DNA from: a virus
Direction: 5' to 3' (one strand)
Virus record (IMG/VR): IMGVR_UViG_3300028840_001064
Coordinates: 1 to 44,932 of that record
Length of the DNA stretch: 44,932 nucleotides
Below, piece after piece: positions 23,983 to 31,782 of the stretch. Below the pieces are notes generated by a model, which searched no databases, was not told where the DNA came from, and was given only the letters and a program-made list of their open reading frames with translations. Position 1 is the first letter of the stretch. Each line of letters opens with the position of its first letter. The position numbers and the translations under genes were made by a program.

Positions 23983-24903
23983 ATGGCCTTCGACGCCGAC
24001 CCCCGGATCGTCTACGACTCGCCCGACCTGACGGATCCCTCCTTCGAGGCGAACGCCGACGGCTCGATCATCTTCCCCGACTTCCCGAACCGCTTCCTCG
24101 GAGGGAGCGACTTGATCGAGTATGACGACGCTCAATTCTTCCAGCGGGGCGCGAACGACGCGGGGGGCCAGTCGGCGTATTTTAAGAAGGTCACGGCCTC
24201 GGGAGCCTCGGGCGTCGGGCTCGGAAATCATCACCTGGAGAAGGACGGGAAGATCTGGCTTCCTCCTGCGGATCAGAAGATCGGCTTCCTCGCCGTCGGC
24301 CGGGCGTCGCAGGCTGGCGCGATGTTCGGGCTCCGGCTCGTCGTTCGGAACTCTGCCTGGGGGACGCTCTCACTTCAACCGGGATGGCATACCTTCGCGC
24401 AGGCGAATACCTGGGAGGTCATGACGAACGTCTTCGACCGGACGGACAACGCCGACTCGTATCAGATCGAGGCGGTCATGGTCCCCTATACCGGCGGAGG
24501 CGTTGAATACTGGATCGATCAGATCCAGATCGGGCGCGTCCTCGACTTCGACAACCGAGGGATCCAGCGCTACCGGCCGGAAGACATCGGGCGCTTCGCG
24601 AGCGATCACGGCTACGGGTCTTTTCAGAGCGTCGAGATCGCGAAGCCTTACTCGCGAGTCCAGGCTCGCTTCGGGCGCATCGGCGAGGCCGTCGACCTCG
24701 ACGCGGAGATCCGCGACTTCCACAAATACGCCTTGACCGGCGAGCCGTTCTCCTTCTGGGCGGACCGCTCCGCTTCTTCGAACGCCGAGCATCACTATCG
24801 GGATTGCGTTCTGCGCGGACGGGTCCGGTATCAATATCAACCGGGATATCCCGCCTACGTCTACGAGATCGACTTCGACGCCCCGCTGGAGTTCCGGGCG
24901 TGA
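23983..24903 (+). CDS. distal-tail-like protein with a carbohydrate-binding-like domain (copy 2)
   Basis: A 306-residue paralogue of the preceding protein. It has LTDPSFEANADGS near residue 15, a closing strand EYWIDQIQIGRVLDFD around 180, and a C-terminal half with EPFSFWADRSAS and YEIDFDAPLEF that parallels FAFWRDADDW and LDLEFECLE of copy 1. Similarity is visible by eye but low, so duplication is old or diverging fast. In-frame sequence back to 23437 is a shadow of the first copy. Its stop overlaps the GTG of the hub gene. Probable role: tail tip and receptor or glycan contact. Confidence 0.6.
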   Translation: MAFDADPRIVYDSPDLTDPSFEANADGSIIFPDFPNRFLGGSDLIEYDDAQFFQRGANDAGGQSAYFKKVTASGASGVGLGNHHLEKDGKIWLPPADQKIGFLAVGRASQAGAMFGLRLVVRNSAWGTLSLQPGWHTFAQANTWEVMTNVFDRTDNADSYQIEAVMVPYTGGGVEYWIDQIQIGRVLDFDNRGIQRYRPEDIGRFASDHGYGSFQSVEIAKPYSRVQARFGRIGEAVDLDAEIRDFHKYALTGEPFSFWADRSASSNAEHHYRDCVLRGRVRYQYQPGYPAYVYEIDFDAPLEFRA

Positions 24904-27900
24904 GTCTCTACGAAGAGAAGCGGGATGCCCGCTCGAAGCGGACGGTCTGGCTCCTGGACCTCCTCGGGGAGACCTTCGTCTCGCGGGGAGGCTACGACTC
25001 GACCTCGACTCCAGGCCTGCGGATCCGGAATACGCTCCAGGCAGAGATCGATCTCGCGAGCGGGAAGCTCGACCTCGACGAGATCGAGGCGGAGCTTCTC
25101 GACCGTGACGGGTCGGTCGGCTCCTGGCTCGCCGAGAACGATGCGACGCTCCGGGGCGCAGCGGCGACCCTCCGTTACGGCTTCGTCGGCGTTCCTGAGA
25201 CGCAGTTCCGGAGTCTGACGCTCTACGTCGAGGACTGGGGGCAGGGCGCGAAGGGAGCATTCTCGATCCTACTGAGGACGGCGCTCTCCTTCCTGGACCG
25301 GCCGCTCTTCGAAGACTTCGGAACGGGGAACGAATACGGGCTCGTCGCGAACCTCGCCCCGGAGGGGATGGAGATCCGGCTGAAGGGCAAGGTCGACGAG
25401 GAGCCGCAACTCTGGAGGGATACCGGCTACCTCCTCCTTCAGGACTCGGAGACGCACGAGATCGAGCTTGCGTCATATACCGCGCTCGCACCTTACGGGA
25501 CCGAGGAGACGAGAGTCACGCTCTCGGGAAGGCGACTCTTCGGAACGGGCGCGACGACGAAGACGTTCGTCGTGAATACGACGCAGGTCTCCCAGGCCTG
25601 GGCGTTCCGGGATGATCCGATCTCAGTCTTCCTCAGACTCGCGACGACGACGGACGACGGCTCGAACGGAGTCGACGACGCCGGAGACGGCGACGGCCTC
25701 GGGGATAAGGTCCCCGCGTCTTCAATCGACCGCGACGCGCTCGTCGACATCCGAGACTCTCGGCTTCTGGACGAGACGGGTCAACCCCGGGACGCCCTCT
25801 ATATCGAGACGGGGGAGATCGAGTCTCTCCTGGGATACTTCGAAGAGGAGTTCCTCTGCCTCGGCTTCCGACTCTCCTCGACGGCCGAGGGGAAGCTCAC
25901 CCTTCGGCGCTTCGGAGGTCTCGGGAAGCAACCCGATGACTCGACGGCCTCGCGGCAGAATCTCGCCCGACTGACGGAGACGCCGCAGGCCTCCGAAGAC
26001 GTCTCGAACAAGTTCGCACTCGACGATAAGAAGATCGTCCCGTTCAAGCGGCGCTATCCGGACGCCGAGAATAACGCCCGCTGGGAGTACGACTACCATC
26101 CCGCGACGGGCGAATACCTCTCGGCGGTCAATTACTCCGACCCGCGCTCGGAGGAGCGCTACGGGAAGGCGAAGCTCCGGTCGATCACGTCCCGAGGACT
26201 GCGCGGTCGGGGGGGACGCCCCTTCCAGCTTCCCGATCTCGGCTGGGATCGCTACCTGACGCGACGCGGCCCCGAGTACGTGATCGAACTCGGAAACCCC
26301 TCGCAGGCTTTCAATATGCCGGGCTTCGTCGCGCTCCAGGATAAGGAGCCCGGCGACCTCCTGACGTTCGAGCATCCGGCTCGCTTCGATCTGACCTCGG
26401 GCTTGATCGGGCTCTCGGAGCGCGTTCATCTCGTCGAGGCCGTCGATCACCGGCCGAGCAAGGGGCAGGTCGGGCTCCGGATGCGTGAACGTCTGCGCGT
26501 CGGGCGTCCCGTCCACGTCGGGCGGGACCCGTACTATACGCAGACCCCGCTCCTCAAGGCGAACTTTACTCTCCTCGGGGGCGAGGAGTACGAAGACGCA
26601 GAGGGCGAGACCTGGGAGACGGTCCTCAAGAATACTCTCTACGGGGCGACGAACTCGCAGGGGACCGTCTACGGATGGGTCTCGCCGTCAGGCCTGGACT
26701 CCCGCAACCGGAACGAGCCGCTCAGCCCGGACGAACGCTACGACTCCTTCATCTTCTACGATAACGACGGCGCGGCGCAGACCTTCCGGGTCAAGGTCGA
26801 AGAGGAGAAGCTCTACTGGGTCGAGGTCGGCGTCGGCGATCCCTGGAATCCGCAACTCAATACGATTCGGGTCAACGGCTTCGATCTCCTTCTGGACGAA
26901 GAGACGACGGCGCTCTCCTTCCGGACGGAGCGAGCGCTCGTCGGGCCGAAGAAGGTCGGCTCCGACTGGGTCCTCGACTTCGAGATTGGCGGCGGAGACT
27001 ATAACGTCGGCGTCTCGTATGGGGGCATCTTTACCTGCGTGAACTATATCCAGGTCGACGAGGTCGTCCCCGACGCAGGCTTCGAGCCTCTCTACCGGCT
27101 CAACCTCGGGCCGACGGTCGACCCTTACGGCTGGAACGCCGTCGCGGAGAAGGAGGACGACTGGAAGAACGTCGATCACCTGGGGGAATATCCGCTCCCC
27201 CGGCTTTCTCTGCGAGACACTCATAAGGCCGGATGGCTCTCGCTCCCGCAGCCCGTCCTCTATATCAACCGGGACTCGGGCTCGTCTCCTTCGGAGCGCT
27301 TCGACTCCTTCGTCTACGCCCCGAACCGCTCCGGCGGAGTGAATAAAGACGGGCCGATCTTCCGGCTGACGACTGGGCGGCGCGATTGGTATCTCGTCGA
27401 GGTCTGCGTCGGCGACGCAACGGCGGCGAAGATCGCCTCGGTCTCGATCAAGGATCCGGCGCGTCGGGGCTCCGCCTACGATACGCGGATCTTCATCGAC
27501 AACCGGACGGAGGGGGGAGCGTGGACGACGCGAGCCGTTCCTTACTTCGCCGAGAACGGCTTCATCGATCTCATGGTCGGAGGCCGGAACGCGCAGACCG
27601 TCCCCTTCTCGAATGACGGCTATACGCCGGTCGCCTGGGTCCGGGTCTGGGGACATACTCCGAAGCAAGTCTGGGCGCTCAACCTGCGGCAGCATGACGC
27701 TACGAAGCATGACGAGACCGACCCCGTTCACCCGGGATATGGGCGATGGTTGCATTACTACGCTTACGACGCGGGGCGCGGCTTCGGGGCGTTGACCTTC
27801 CCCTCGACGAACGCCTCGCGCTGCCGGAAGGACGACCGCCTGCGGACGATGGGCTATCGCTGGGATTCGTTTATCGGGCTCGTTCACGACTCAGGGGCCG

Positions 27901-28361
27901 GAGGCGTCCCGACCGAGACGCTCGACCTTCGCGTTGACGTCCCGAACGGGACCTATCGCGTCGTCTGCGGGATGGCGGATATCTACTTTATCGAGTGGAA
28001 CGCGCTCTTCGTCGACGGAGGCGAAGGCCTGATCCCGATGTGGAAGCTCCAGAACTATCAAGCGGCGGGTCACTCCGGCTATTCCGATCCGACGGTGATC
28101 GAGGACGTCCCGGCGTCGCTCCATACGCCGACGGTCTCGCCGTTCGTTCGCGCCGAGGTCGGCGTGAAGGTGACTCAGGGCTACCTCCGCTTTCAACTCG
28201 GCGACGGGTCGACGGATGCCGGAAGCTCGCGGCTCGGCTGGATCGTGATCGAGCAACGCGACTATAACCTCGCCGACGAAGCGCGGCGGCAGTATGGGCA
28301 CATTAGCCCCGACGCTGGCGTCTTCGCAGACGGCGGCGCAGCCTATGATATGGGGGTCTGA
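24900..28361 (+). CDS. large tail hub/fibre protein with three related beta-sandwich domains
   Basis: A 1153-residue protein from a GTG overlapping the preceding stop; the in-frame stretch back to 24804 is a shadow. Residues 1-550 resemble a siphovirus tail-tip/hub protein, with many short strands and a late VHLVEAVDHRPSKGQVGLRMRE segment. Three successive domains follow at about 555-727, 731-920 and 921-1124. They share YDSF/FDSF/WDSF (about 613, 800, 987), VGD in the first two, a W-containing strand and a GGGxY-, VGGR- or LGDG-type turn. These look like malectin/galactose-binding-like domains and probably bind glycans on the host surface. The same domain occurs once in the protein at 16787. 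Confidence 0.65.
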   Translation: MSLYEEKRDARSKRTVWLLDLLGETFVSRGGYDSTSTPGLRIRNTLQAEIDLASGKLDLDEIEAELLDRDGSVGSWLAENDATLRGAAATLRYGFVGVPETQFRSLTLYVEDWGQGAKGAFSILLRTALSFLDRPLFEDFGTGNEYGLVANLAPEGMEIRLKGKVDEEPQLWRDTGYLLLQDSETHEIELASYTALAPYGTEETRVTLSGRRLFGTGATTKTFVVNTTQVSQAWAFRDDPISVFLRLATTTDDGSNGVDDAGDGDGLGDKVPASSIDRDALVDIRDSRLLDETGQPRDALYIETGEIESLLGYFEEEFLCLGFRLSSTAEGKLTLRRFGGLGKQPDDSTASRQNLARLTETPQASEDVSNKFALDDKKIVPFKRRYPDAENNARWEYDYHPATGEYLSAVNYSDPRSEERYGKAKLRSITSRGLRGRGGRPFQLPDLGWDRYLTRRGPEYVIELGNPSQAFNMPGFVALQDKEPGDLLTFEHPARFDLTSGLIGLSERVHLVEAVDHRPSKGQVGLRMRERLRVGRPVHVGRDPYYTQTPLLKANFTLLGGEEYEDAEGETWETVLKNTLYGATNSQGTVYGWVSPSGLDSRNRNEPLSPDERYDSFIFYDNDGAAQTFRVKVEEEKLYWVEVGVGDPWNPQLNTIRVNGFDLLLDEETTALSFRTERALVGPKKVGSDWVLDFEIGGGDYNVGVSYGGIFTCVNYIQVDEVVPDAGFEPLYRLNLGPTVDPYGWNAVAEKEDDWKNVDHLGEYPLPRLSLRDTHKAGWLSLPQPVLYINRDSGSSPSERFDSFVYAPNRSGGVNKDGPIFRLTTGRRDWYLVEVCVGDATAAKIASVSIKDPARRGSAYDTRIFIDNRTEGGAWTTRAVPYFAENGFIDLMVGGRNAQTVPFSNDGYTPVAWVRVWGHTPKQVWALNLRQHDATKHDETDPVHPGYGRWLHYYAYDAGRGFGALTFPSTNASRCRKDDRLRTMGYRWDSFIGLVHDSGAGGVPTETLDLRVDVPNGTYRVVCGMADIYFIEWNALFVDGGEGLIPMWKLQNYQAAGHSGYSDPTVIEDVPASLHTPTVSPFVRAEVGVKVTQGYLRFQLGDGSTDAGSSRLGWIVIEQRDYNLADEARRQYGHISPDAGVFADGGAAYDMGV

Positions 28362-29168
28362 ATGAGCATCCCGACAACTCCGGCGGACTTCGTCGACTTC
28401 GACGACGACGACTTCGCCGTCGGCGATCTGACGTCGAAGGCGCTCTTCGAGCAAGTCGCGACGGATCTCCGCTGGCTTCGCGATCAATCTCAGGTCCAGT
28501 CCTCGCCTTGGAGGTTCGGCTCCGACTTCTTCTCCCACTTCGACCGCTGGCCGGGAGGCCTGGACCGGCTCTCGGGGATAACGACCCTTGAAGGCGACAA
28601 CGCGGGCGACGTCTCGGCCGCAGACATCGCGGTCGTGAGGAGCGAGCATTATTTGAAATGCCGCGAGAATAACGGCGTCCTCACGCATCGCGTTTGCCAG
28701 CTTGATCAGGGGGGCGTCATTTTCGAGGCGCGGGTCTGGATCAAGCCGGACGCTGCCGGTCAGGAGCCCTATGTCGGGCTTCGCAGCCGGGCGCTCGGCT
28801 GGGATGACTACATCTATTTCACCCGGGGATCGTCGGCGGATACCTGGAGGGCGCGGGTTGCGAAGTCGACCTCGATCACCGAGGACGAGCCCGCCCTCTC
28901 GAAGGGGAACTATACCGGCGGCTGGGATTGGCTCAAGATCGACGCGAACGCGGATCGCGTGATCTTCTCTATCGACGAGGACGGCGGCGAGCCGTTGAAC
29001 TATGTCGAGGTCGCGACCTTCGACACTCCGGCGAACCTTCCCTCTTCGGTCGTCCTCCAGGGGATCGTCGCGAAGTGGGGCGGCTCGGCCGACCCGAACA
29101 ATCTTCACGTCGACGCGCTCTCCCTGCGGGCGCAGAATACCGACCTCGTCTCGCTCGGGAGCTTCTGA
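28362..29168 (+). CDS. tail protein with a lectin/LamG-like domain
   Basis: A 268-residue protein whose ATG abuts the hub stop. A short acidic N-terminal part (DFVDFDDDDFAVGDL) with one helix probably attaches to the tail. From about residue 60 onward alternating strands with FEARVWIKPDAAGQEPYVGLRSR and WDWLKIDANADRVIFSIDEDG follow the pattern of concanavalin-like/LamG jelly rolls, ending in a helix-free VDALSLRAQN strand. It is likely a fibre or tip protein that binds sugar; the ligand is unknown. Confidence 0.55.
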   Translation: MSIPTTPADFVDFDDDDFAVGDLTSKALFEQVATDLRWLRDQSQVQSSPWRFGSDFFSHFDRWPGGLDRLSGITTLEGDNAGDVSAADIAVVRSEHYLKCRENNGVLTHRVCQLDQGGVIFEARVWIKPDAAGQEPYVGLRSRALGWDDYIYFTRGSSADTWRARVAKSTSITEDEPALSKGNYTGGWDWLKIDANADRVIFSIDEDGGEPLNYVEVATFDTPANLPSSVVLQGIVAKWGGSADPNNLHVDALSLRAQNTDLVSLGSF

Positions 29169-29169
29169 G

Positions 29170-29466
29170 ATGCCGGGTCGCCGGATCAAGATCCTCTCGA
29201 CCGGCGGGGCGGAACTGGGCTCCGTCCAGGTTGACGCGGATGACGTGATCACCGTGACGGTTGAAGACGCGGCCCCCGAGCGTCTCTCTCGGCTCATTCA
29301 TCGGATCGGACGTCGAGGCGTTCTCGTTCCAGTCGACGACGAGGCTCCGCCTCCGGGCTACGAATACGCCCCGCTCACGCCGAAGACGCTCGACCGAGTT
29401 CTCGACGAAGTCGACAACTTGCTCCCCGGTCTGGAGTATCAAACGCTCTCGGAGACCGTCGGATGA
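29170..29466 (+). CDS. small tail-region protein
   Basis: A 98-residue protein beginning MPGRRIKILSTGG from an ATG one base after the preceding stop. An upstream extension to 29002 is a shadow. The first half is beta-rich; the second half is helical (PKTLDRVLDEVDNLL). It could be a fibre chaperone or connector. No family was recognised. Its stop overlaps the next start (ATGA). Confidence 0.55.
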   Translation: MPGRRIKILSTGGAELGSVQVDADDVITVTVEDAAPERLSRLIHRIGRRGVLVPVDDEAPPPGYEYAPLTPKTLDRVLDEVDNLLPGLEYQTLSETVG

Positions 29467-30191
29467 CGACGAAGAACGCAGAGCTTGAGATCGGGCTGGG
29501 CGTCGAGCTTGACGTCGAGCCGCTCGTCCTGGAGCGCCTCGGTCGCCTGGAGTTCGACGCGCAGACGTTTGCGCTCAAGCTCGGCGTCTCCGAGGACTCG
29601 ATGATCTTCGGGCGGCTCTTCCTCGACTCCCTCGGAGAATACCGGACCCGCTGGGCGATCAAGGCTCCGCCTCCCGCCGCTGAAGGCGCGACGGCGGTCG
29701 ACCTGACGACCGGGACTCTCCGCGTTGCAATCCGCGAGCCTCTGGGCTCCGGCGTTCGAAGGGCTCTCCTCGACCTGGGCCTCGGCTCGGGCCTCTCTCT
29801 CTTCACCGATGGCTCCGACGGGATCTTCGCCGTGACCTTCCACCGGAACGATCTTCTCGTCGTCGACGCTGGACGGGCTTATACCTGGGAGTCGACCTTC
29901 ACGGTCGGCGACCGGGTCCTGCGGCTGGCTCTCGGGGAGTTCCTCGCGATGCCGTCGGAGGCTGACGTCGAGGGCTACGACCGCGAGATCGGCGGAGCCC
30001 GAGAGTTCGATCAAATAGGAGGGGTCTCTTATCTCGGAGAGGCTCCGGCAGGCAGCGCGACGAGCGATCCGGTCTGGAGGATCCGGCGCTATCTCGCAGC
30101 CTCAAGCGGGGAGACCGTCGTCCAGTTCGCCGACGGGAACCGCGATTTCGACAACGTCTGGGATGACCGGCTGCGGCTGGGCTTCTCGTAG
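29463..30191 (+). CDS. tail structural protein sharing an N-terminus with the repeat protein
   Basis: A 242-residue beta-rich protein. It begins MTTKNAELEIGL, very like the MATKNAELTILL start of the protein at 31000, so both may plug into the same tail part. The middle has long strands and a Gly-rich turn (LDLGLGSGLSLF). It ends with VVQFADGNRDFDNVWDDRL. No enzymatic motif is visible. It sits between tail-tip genes and the small paired fibre genes, consistent with a baseplate or fibre-base role. Confidence 0.5.
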   Translation: MTTKNAELEIGLGVELDVEPLVLERLGRLEFDAQTFALKLGVSEDSMIFGRLFLDSLGEYRTRWAIKAPPPAAEGATAVDLTTGTLRVAIREPLGSGVRRALLDLGLGSGLSLFTDGSDGIFAVTFHRNDLLVVDAGRAYTWESTFTVGDRVLRLALGEFLAMPSEADVEGYDREIGGAREFDQIGGVSYLGEAPAGSATSDPVWRIRRYLAASSGETVVQFADGNRDFDNVWDDRLRLGFS

Positions 30192-30199
30192 GAGGAACG

Positions 30200-30583
30200 A
30201 TGACGGGCGCTTCTGACTTCACCGAAGCCGAGATGCTCGACAACTATCTCGCCGCAACCGCGCCGACAACTCCGTCGACGGTCTACGTCGGGCTCCATAC
30301 GACATCCGTCGGCGACGACGACTCGGGGACGGAATGCTCGGGGAACGGTTACGCCCGGGTCGCGGCGGCATTTACGCGGACTCTCAACGTCGCCTCGAAC
30401 TCGGGACTCATCTCCTTCCCGCAGGCGACGGGGACCTGGGGGACCGTGACGCATTTCGGAATCTATGATCAGCTTACGGGCGGGAACCTCCTCTTCTGGG
30501 GGACGCTCGATAACTCGAAGCTGATCTCCGTCGACGACGTCCCGAAGTATCAGGCGGGCGAGTTGACGGTCACGATTGACTGA
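30200..30583 (+). CDS. small tail-fibre-region protein (paralogue 1)
   Basis: A 127-residue beta-rich protein. GASDFTEAEMLDNYLA, STVYVGLHTTSVG and NGYARVA form the pattern of a widespread phage family of about 130 residues found in tail and fibre loci (S.YLE..LLD..L......Y.GL.T.....GGYAR). The following gene is a clear paralogue with the same three blocks. The ATG follows GTAGGAGG. Probable role: structural element of the fibre or tip; function is not established. Confidence 0.6.
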   Translation: MTGASDFTEAEMLDNYLAATAPTTPSTVYVGLHTTSVGDDDSGTECSGNGYARVAAAFTRTLNVASNSGLISFPQATGTWGTVTHFGIYDQLTGGNLLFWGTLDNSKLISVDDVPKYQAGELTVTID

Positions 30584-30594
30584 GGAGGGATCGG

Positions 30595-30996
30595 ATGGGA
30601 GCTTCAGACTACCTGGAGAACAAAGTCCTCGACGACGTTCTCCCGCCCCAGGTCGCCTATACGCCGACGGGGTCGCTCTGGGTCGAGCTTTACACCGTCG
30701 CGCCGACGGACGCGGGAGGGGGGACGCCGGTCTCCGGGGGCGGCTACGTTCGCTTCCAGGTCGACGGCTCGACCTACTCCTTCACGGCGGCGGCTTCAGG
30801 CTCGCGGGAGAATAACGAGGACTGGACCTGGAGCGCGGCGACGGCCGACTGGGGGATCGTTGTCGCGGCGGCTCTCTTCGACGCCTCGGTCGCCGGGAAT
30901 ATGATCGCCTGGGGCAGCCTCCCGACGGCGGTCCAGATCGACAACGGGGATACGTTCGAACTGAAGGCGGGGAAGTTCAAAGTCAACCTCGACTAG
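30595..30996 (+). CDS. small tail-fibre-region protein (paralogue 2)
   Basis: A 133-residue protein with GASDYLENKVLDDVL, GSLWVELYTVAP and SGGGYVRFQV, matching in order the blocks of the preceding gene. Both end with GNLLFWGTL or GNMIAWGSL followed by a short K-F-x-V strand. The two genes thus arose by tandem duplication. The start ATG is downstream of TGAGGAGGGATCGG. It probably forms mixed or alternative parts of the tail tip. Confidence 0.6.
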   Translation: MGASDYLENKVLDDVLPPQVAYTPTGSLWVELYTVAPTDAGGGTPVSGGGYVRFQVDGSTYSFTAAASGSRENNEDWTWSAATADWGIVVAAALFDASVAGNMIAWGSLPTAVQIDNGDTFELKAGKFKVNLD

Positions 30997-30999
30997 GCG

Positions 31000-31779
31000 A
31001 TGGCGACGAAGAACGCCGAGCTAACGATCCTCCTGGATCTGACGACGGAGCCGCAGGGCTCCGCGCAGGCCCGGGTCGACTCGTCTATCCGCTCCTGGGT
31101 CTACGCGAAGGGCTCGCGGATCCGGCAGGCGCAGGTCGATATCGACCTGGAGATGGGGGTCGAGGCTCTGCCCTTCGACGTCGATCTCCAGGGGCAATCC
31201 CGAGTCACGGTCGAGGCGGCCGGGAGCCTGGGAGTCGACGTCGCGCTCGCCGGGGCCGCAACCGTCCACGTCGACGCGAGAGGGGCTCTGGAGATCCCCC
31301 AGGACCTCACGGGCTCGATTACCGTCAGCGTCTCAGGAGCGGGCGCTCTGGAGGTCGAGCGGCCCCTTTCGGGGGCATCCGAGGTCTCGATCACGGGATC
31401 CGGGACCCTGGAGGTCGAGAAGCGCCTCTCGGGGACCTCCCGGGTCTCGACCCGAGCCCGGGGGAACCTGGAGGGCGGCTACGGTCCCGAGCCTCTGGCG
31501 GGGATGGGGGAGGAGGTCGGGGACGGGCTCGTCGTCGTCTCGAAGCTGAAGGGGAACCTCCTTCCGCTGGAGGCCTCGCCGGTCGATCCCTCCGGGGCTC
31601 CGCCGGATGGTCGGGGGGTCGTCTTCACCGAGGACGGCTCGGTCTGGATCTGGAATGCCTCGGGTCCGGCCTGGGTCGAGGTCTCCGGCGGGGGCGGCGG
31701 CGGAGACTACAACATCGACGGAGGGAACGCTTCCTCGGTCTATACCCCGGAGCAAAATCTCGACGGAGGGGGCGCGTAG
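31000..31779 (+). CDS. fibre protein with five 20-residue repeats
   Basis: A 259-residue protein. After the MATKNAEL start and a short helix come five head-to-tail repeats of 20 residues (63-162), each beginning L-x-G-x and holding V-x-V-x...G-x-L-x-V strands, consistent with a beta-solenoid or triple beta-helix shaft. The C-terminal 90 residues contain VVFTEDGSVWIWNASG and end DGGNASSVYTPEQNLDGGGA, an ending typical of tail-fibre proteins. It lies just before the main fibre gene with a 3-nt gap. Probable role: shaft or joint of a side fibre. Confidence 0.6.
   Translation: MATKNAELTILLDLTTEPQGSAQARVDSSIRSWVYAKGSRIRQAQVDIDLEMGVEALPFDVDLQGQSRVTVEAAGSLGVDVALAGAATVHVDARGALEIPQDLTGSITVSVSGAGALEVERPLSGASEVSITGSGTLEVEKRLSGTSRVSTRARGNLEGGYGPEPLAGMGEEVGDGLVVVSKLKGNLLPLEASPVDPSGAPPDGRGVVFTEDGSVWIWNASGPAWVEVSGGGGGGDYNIDGGNASSVYTPEQNLDGGGA
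31186..31485 (+). repeat. five tandem 60-bp coding repeats
   Basis: Five successive 60-nt units encode the pattern LxGxxxVxVxxxGxLxVxxx. The third and fourth units are closest at DNA level (both with CTGGAGGTCGAG), the outer ones more diverged. Such in-frame repeats allow shaft length to change by slippage or recombination. Confidence 0.7.
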
Positions 31780-31782
31780 ACG

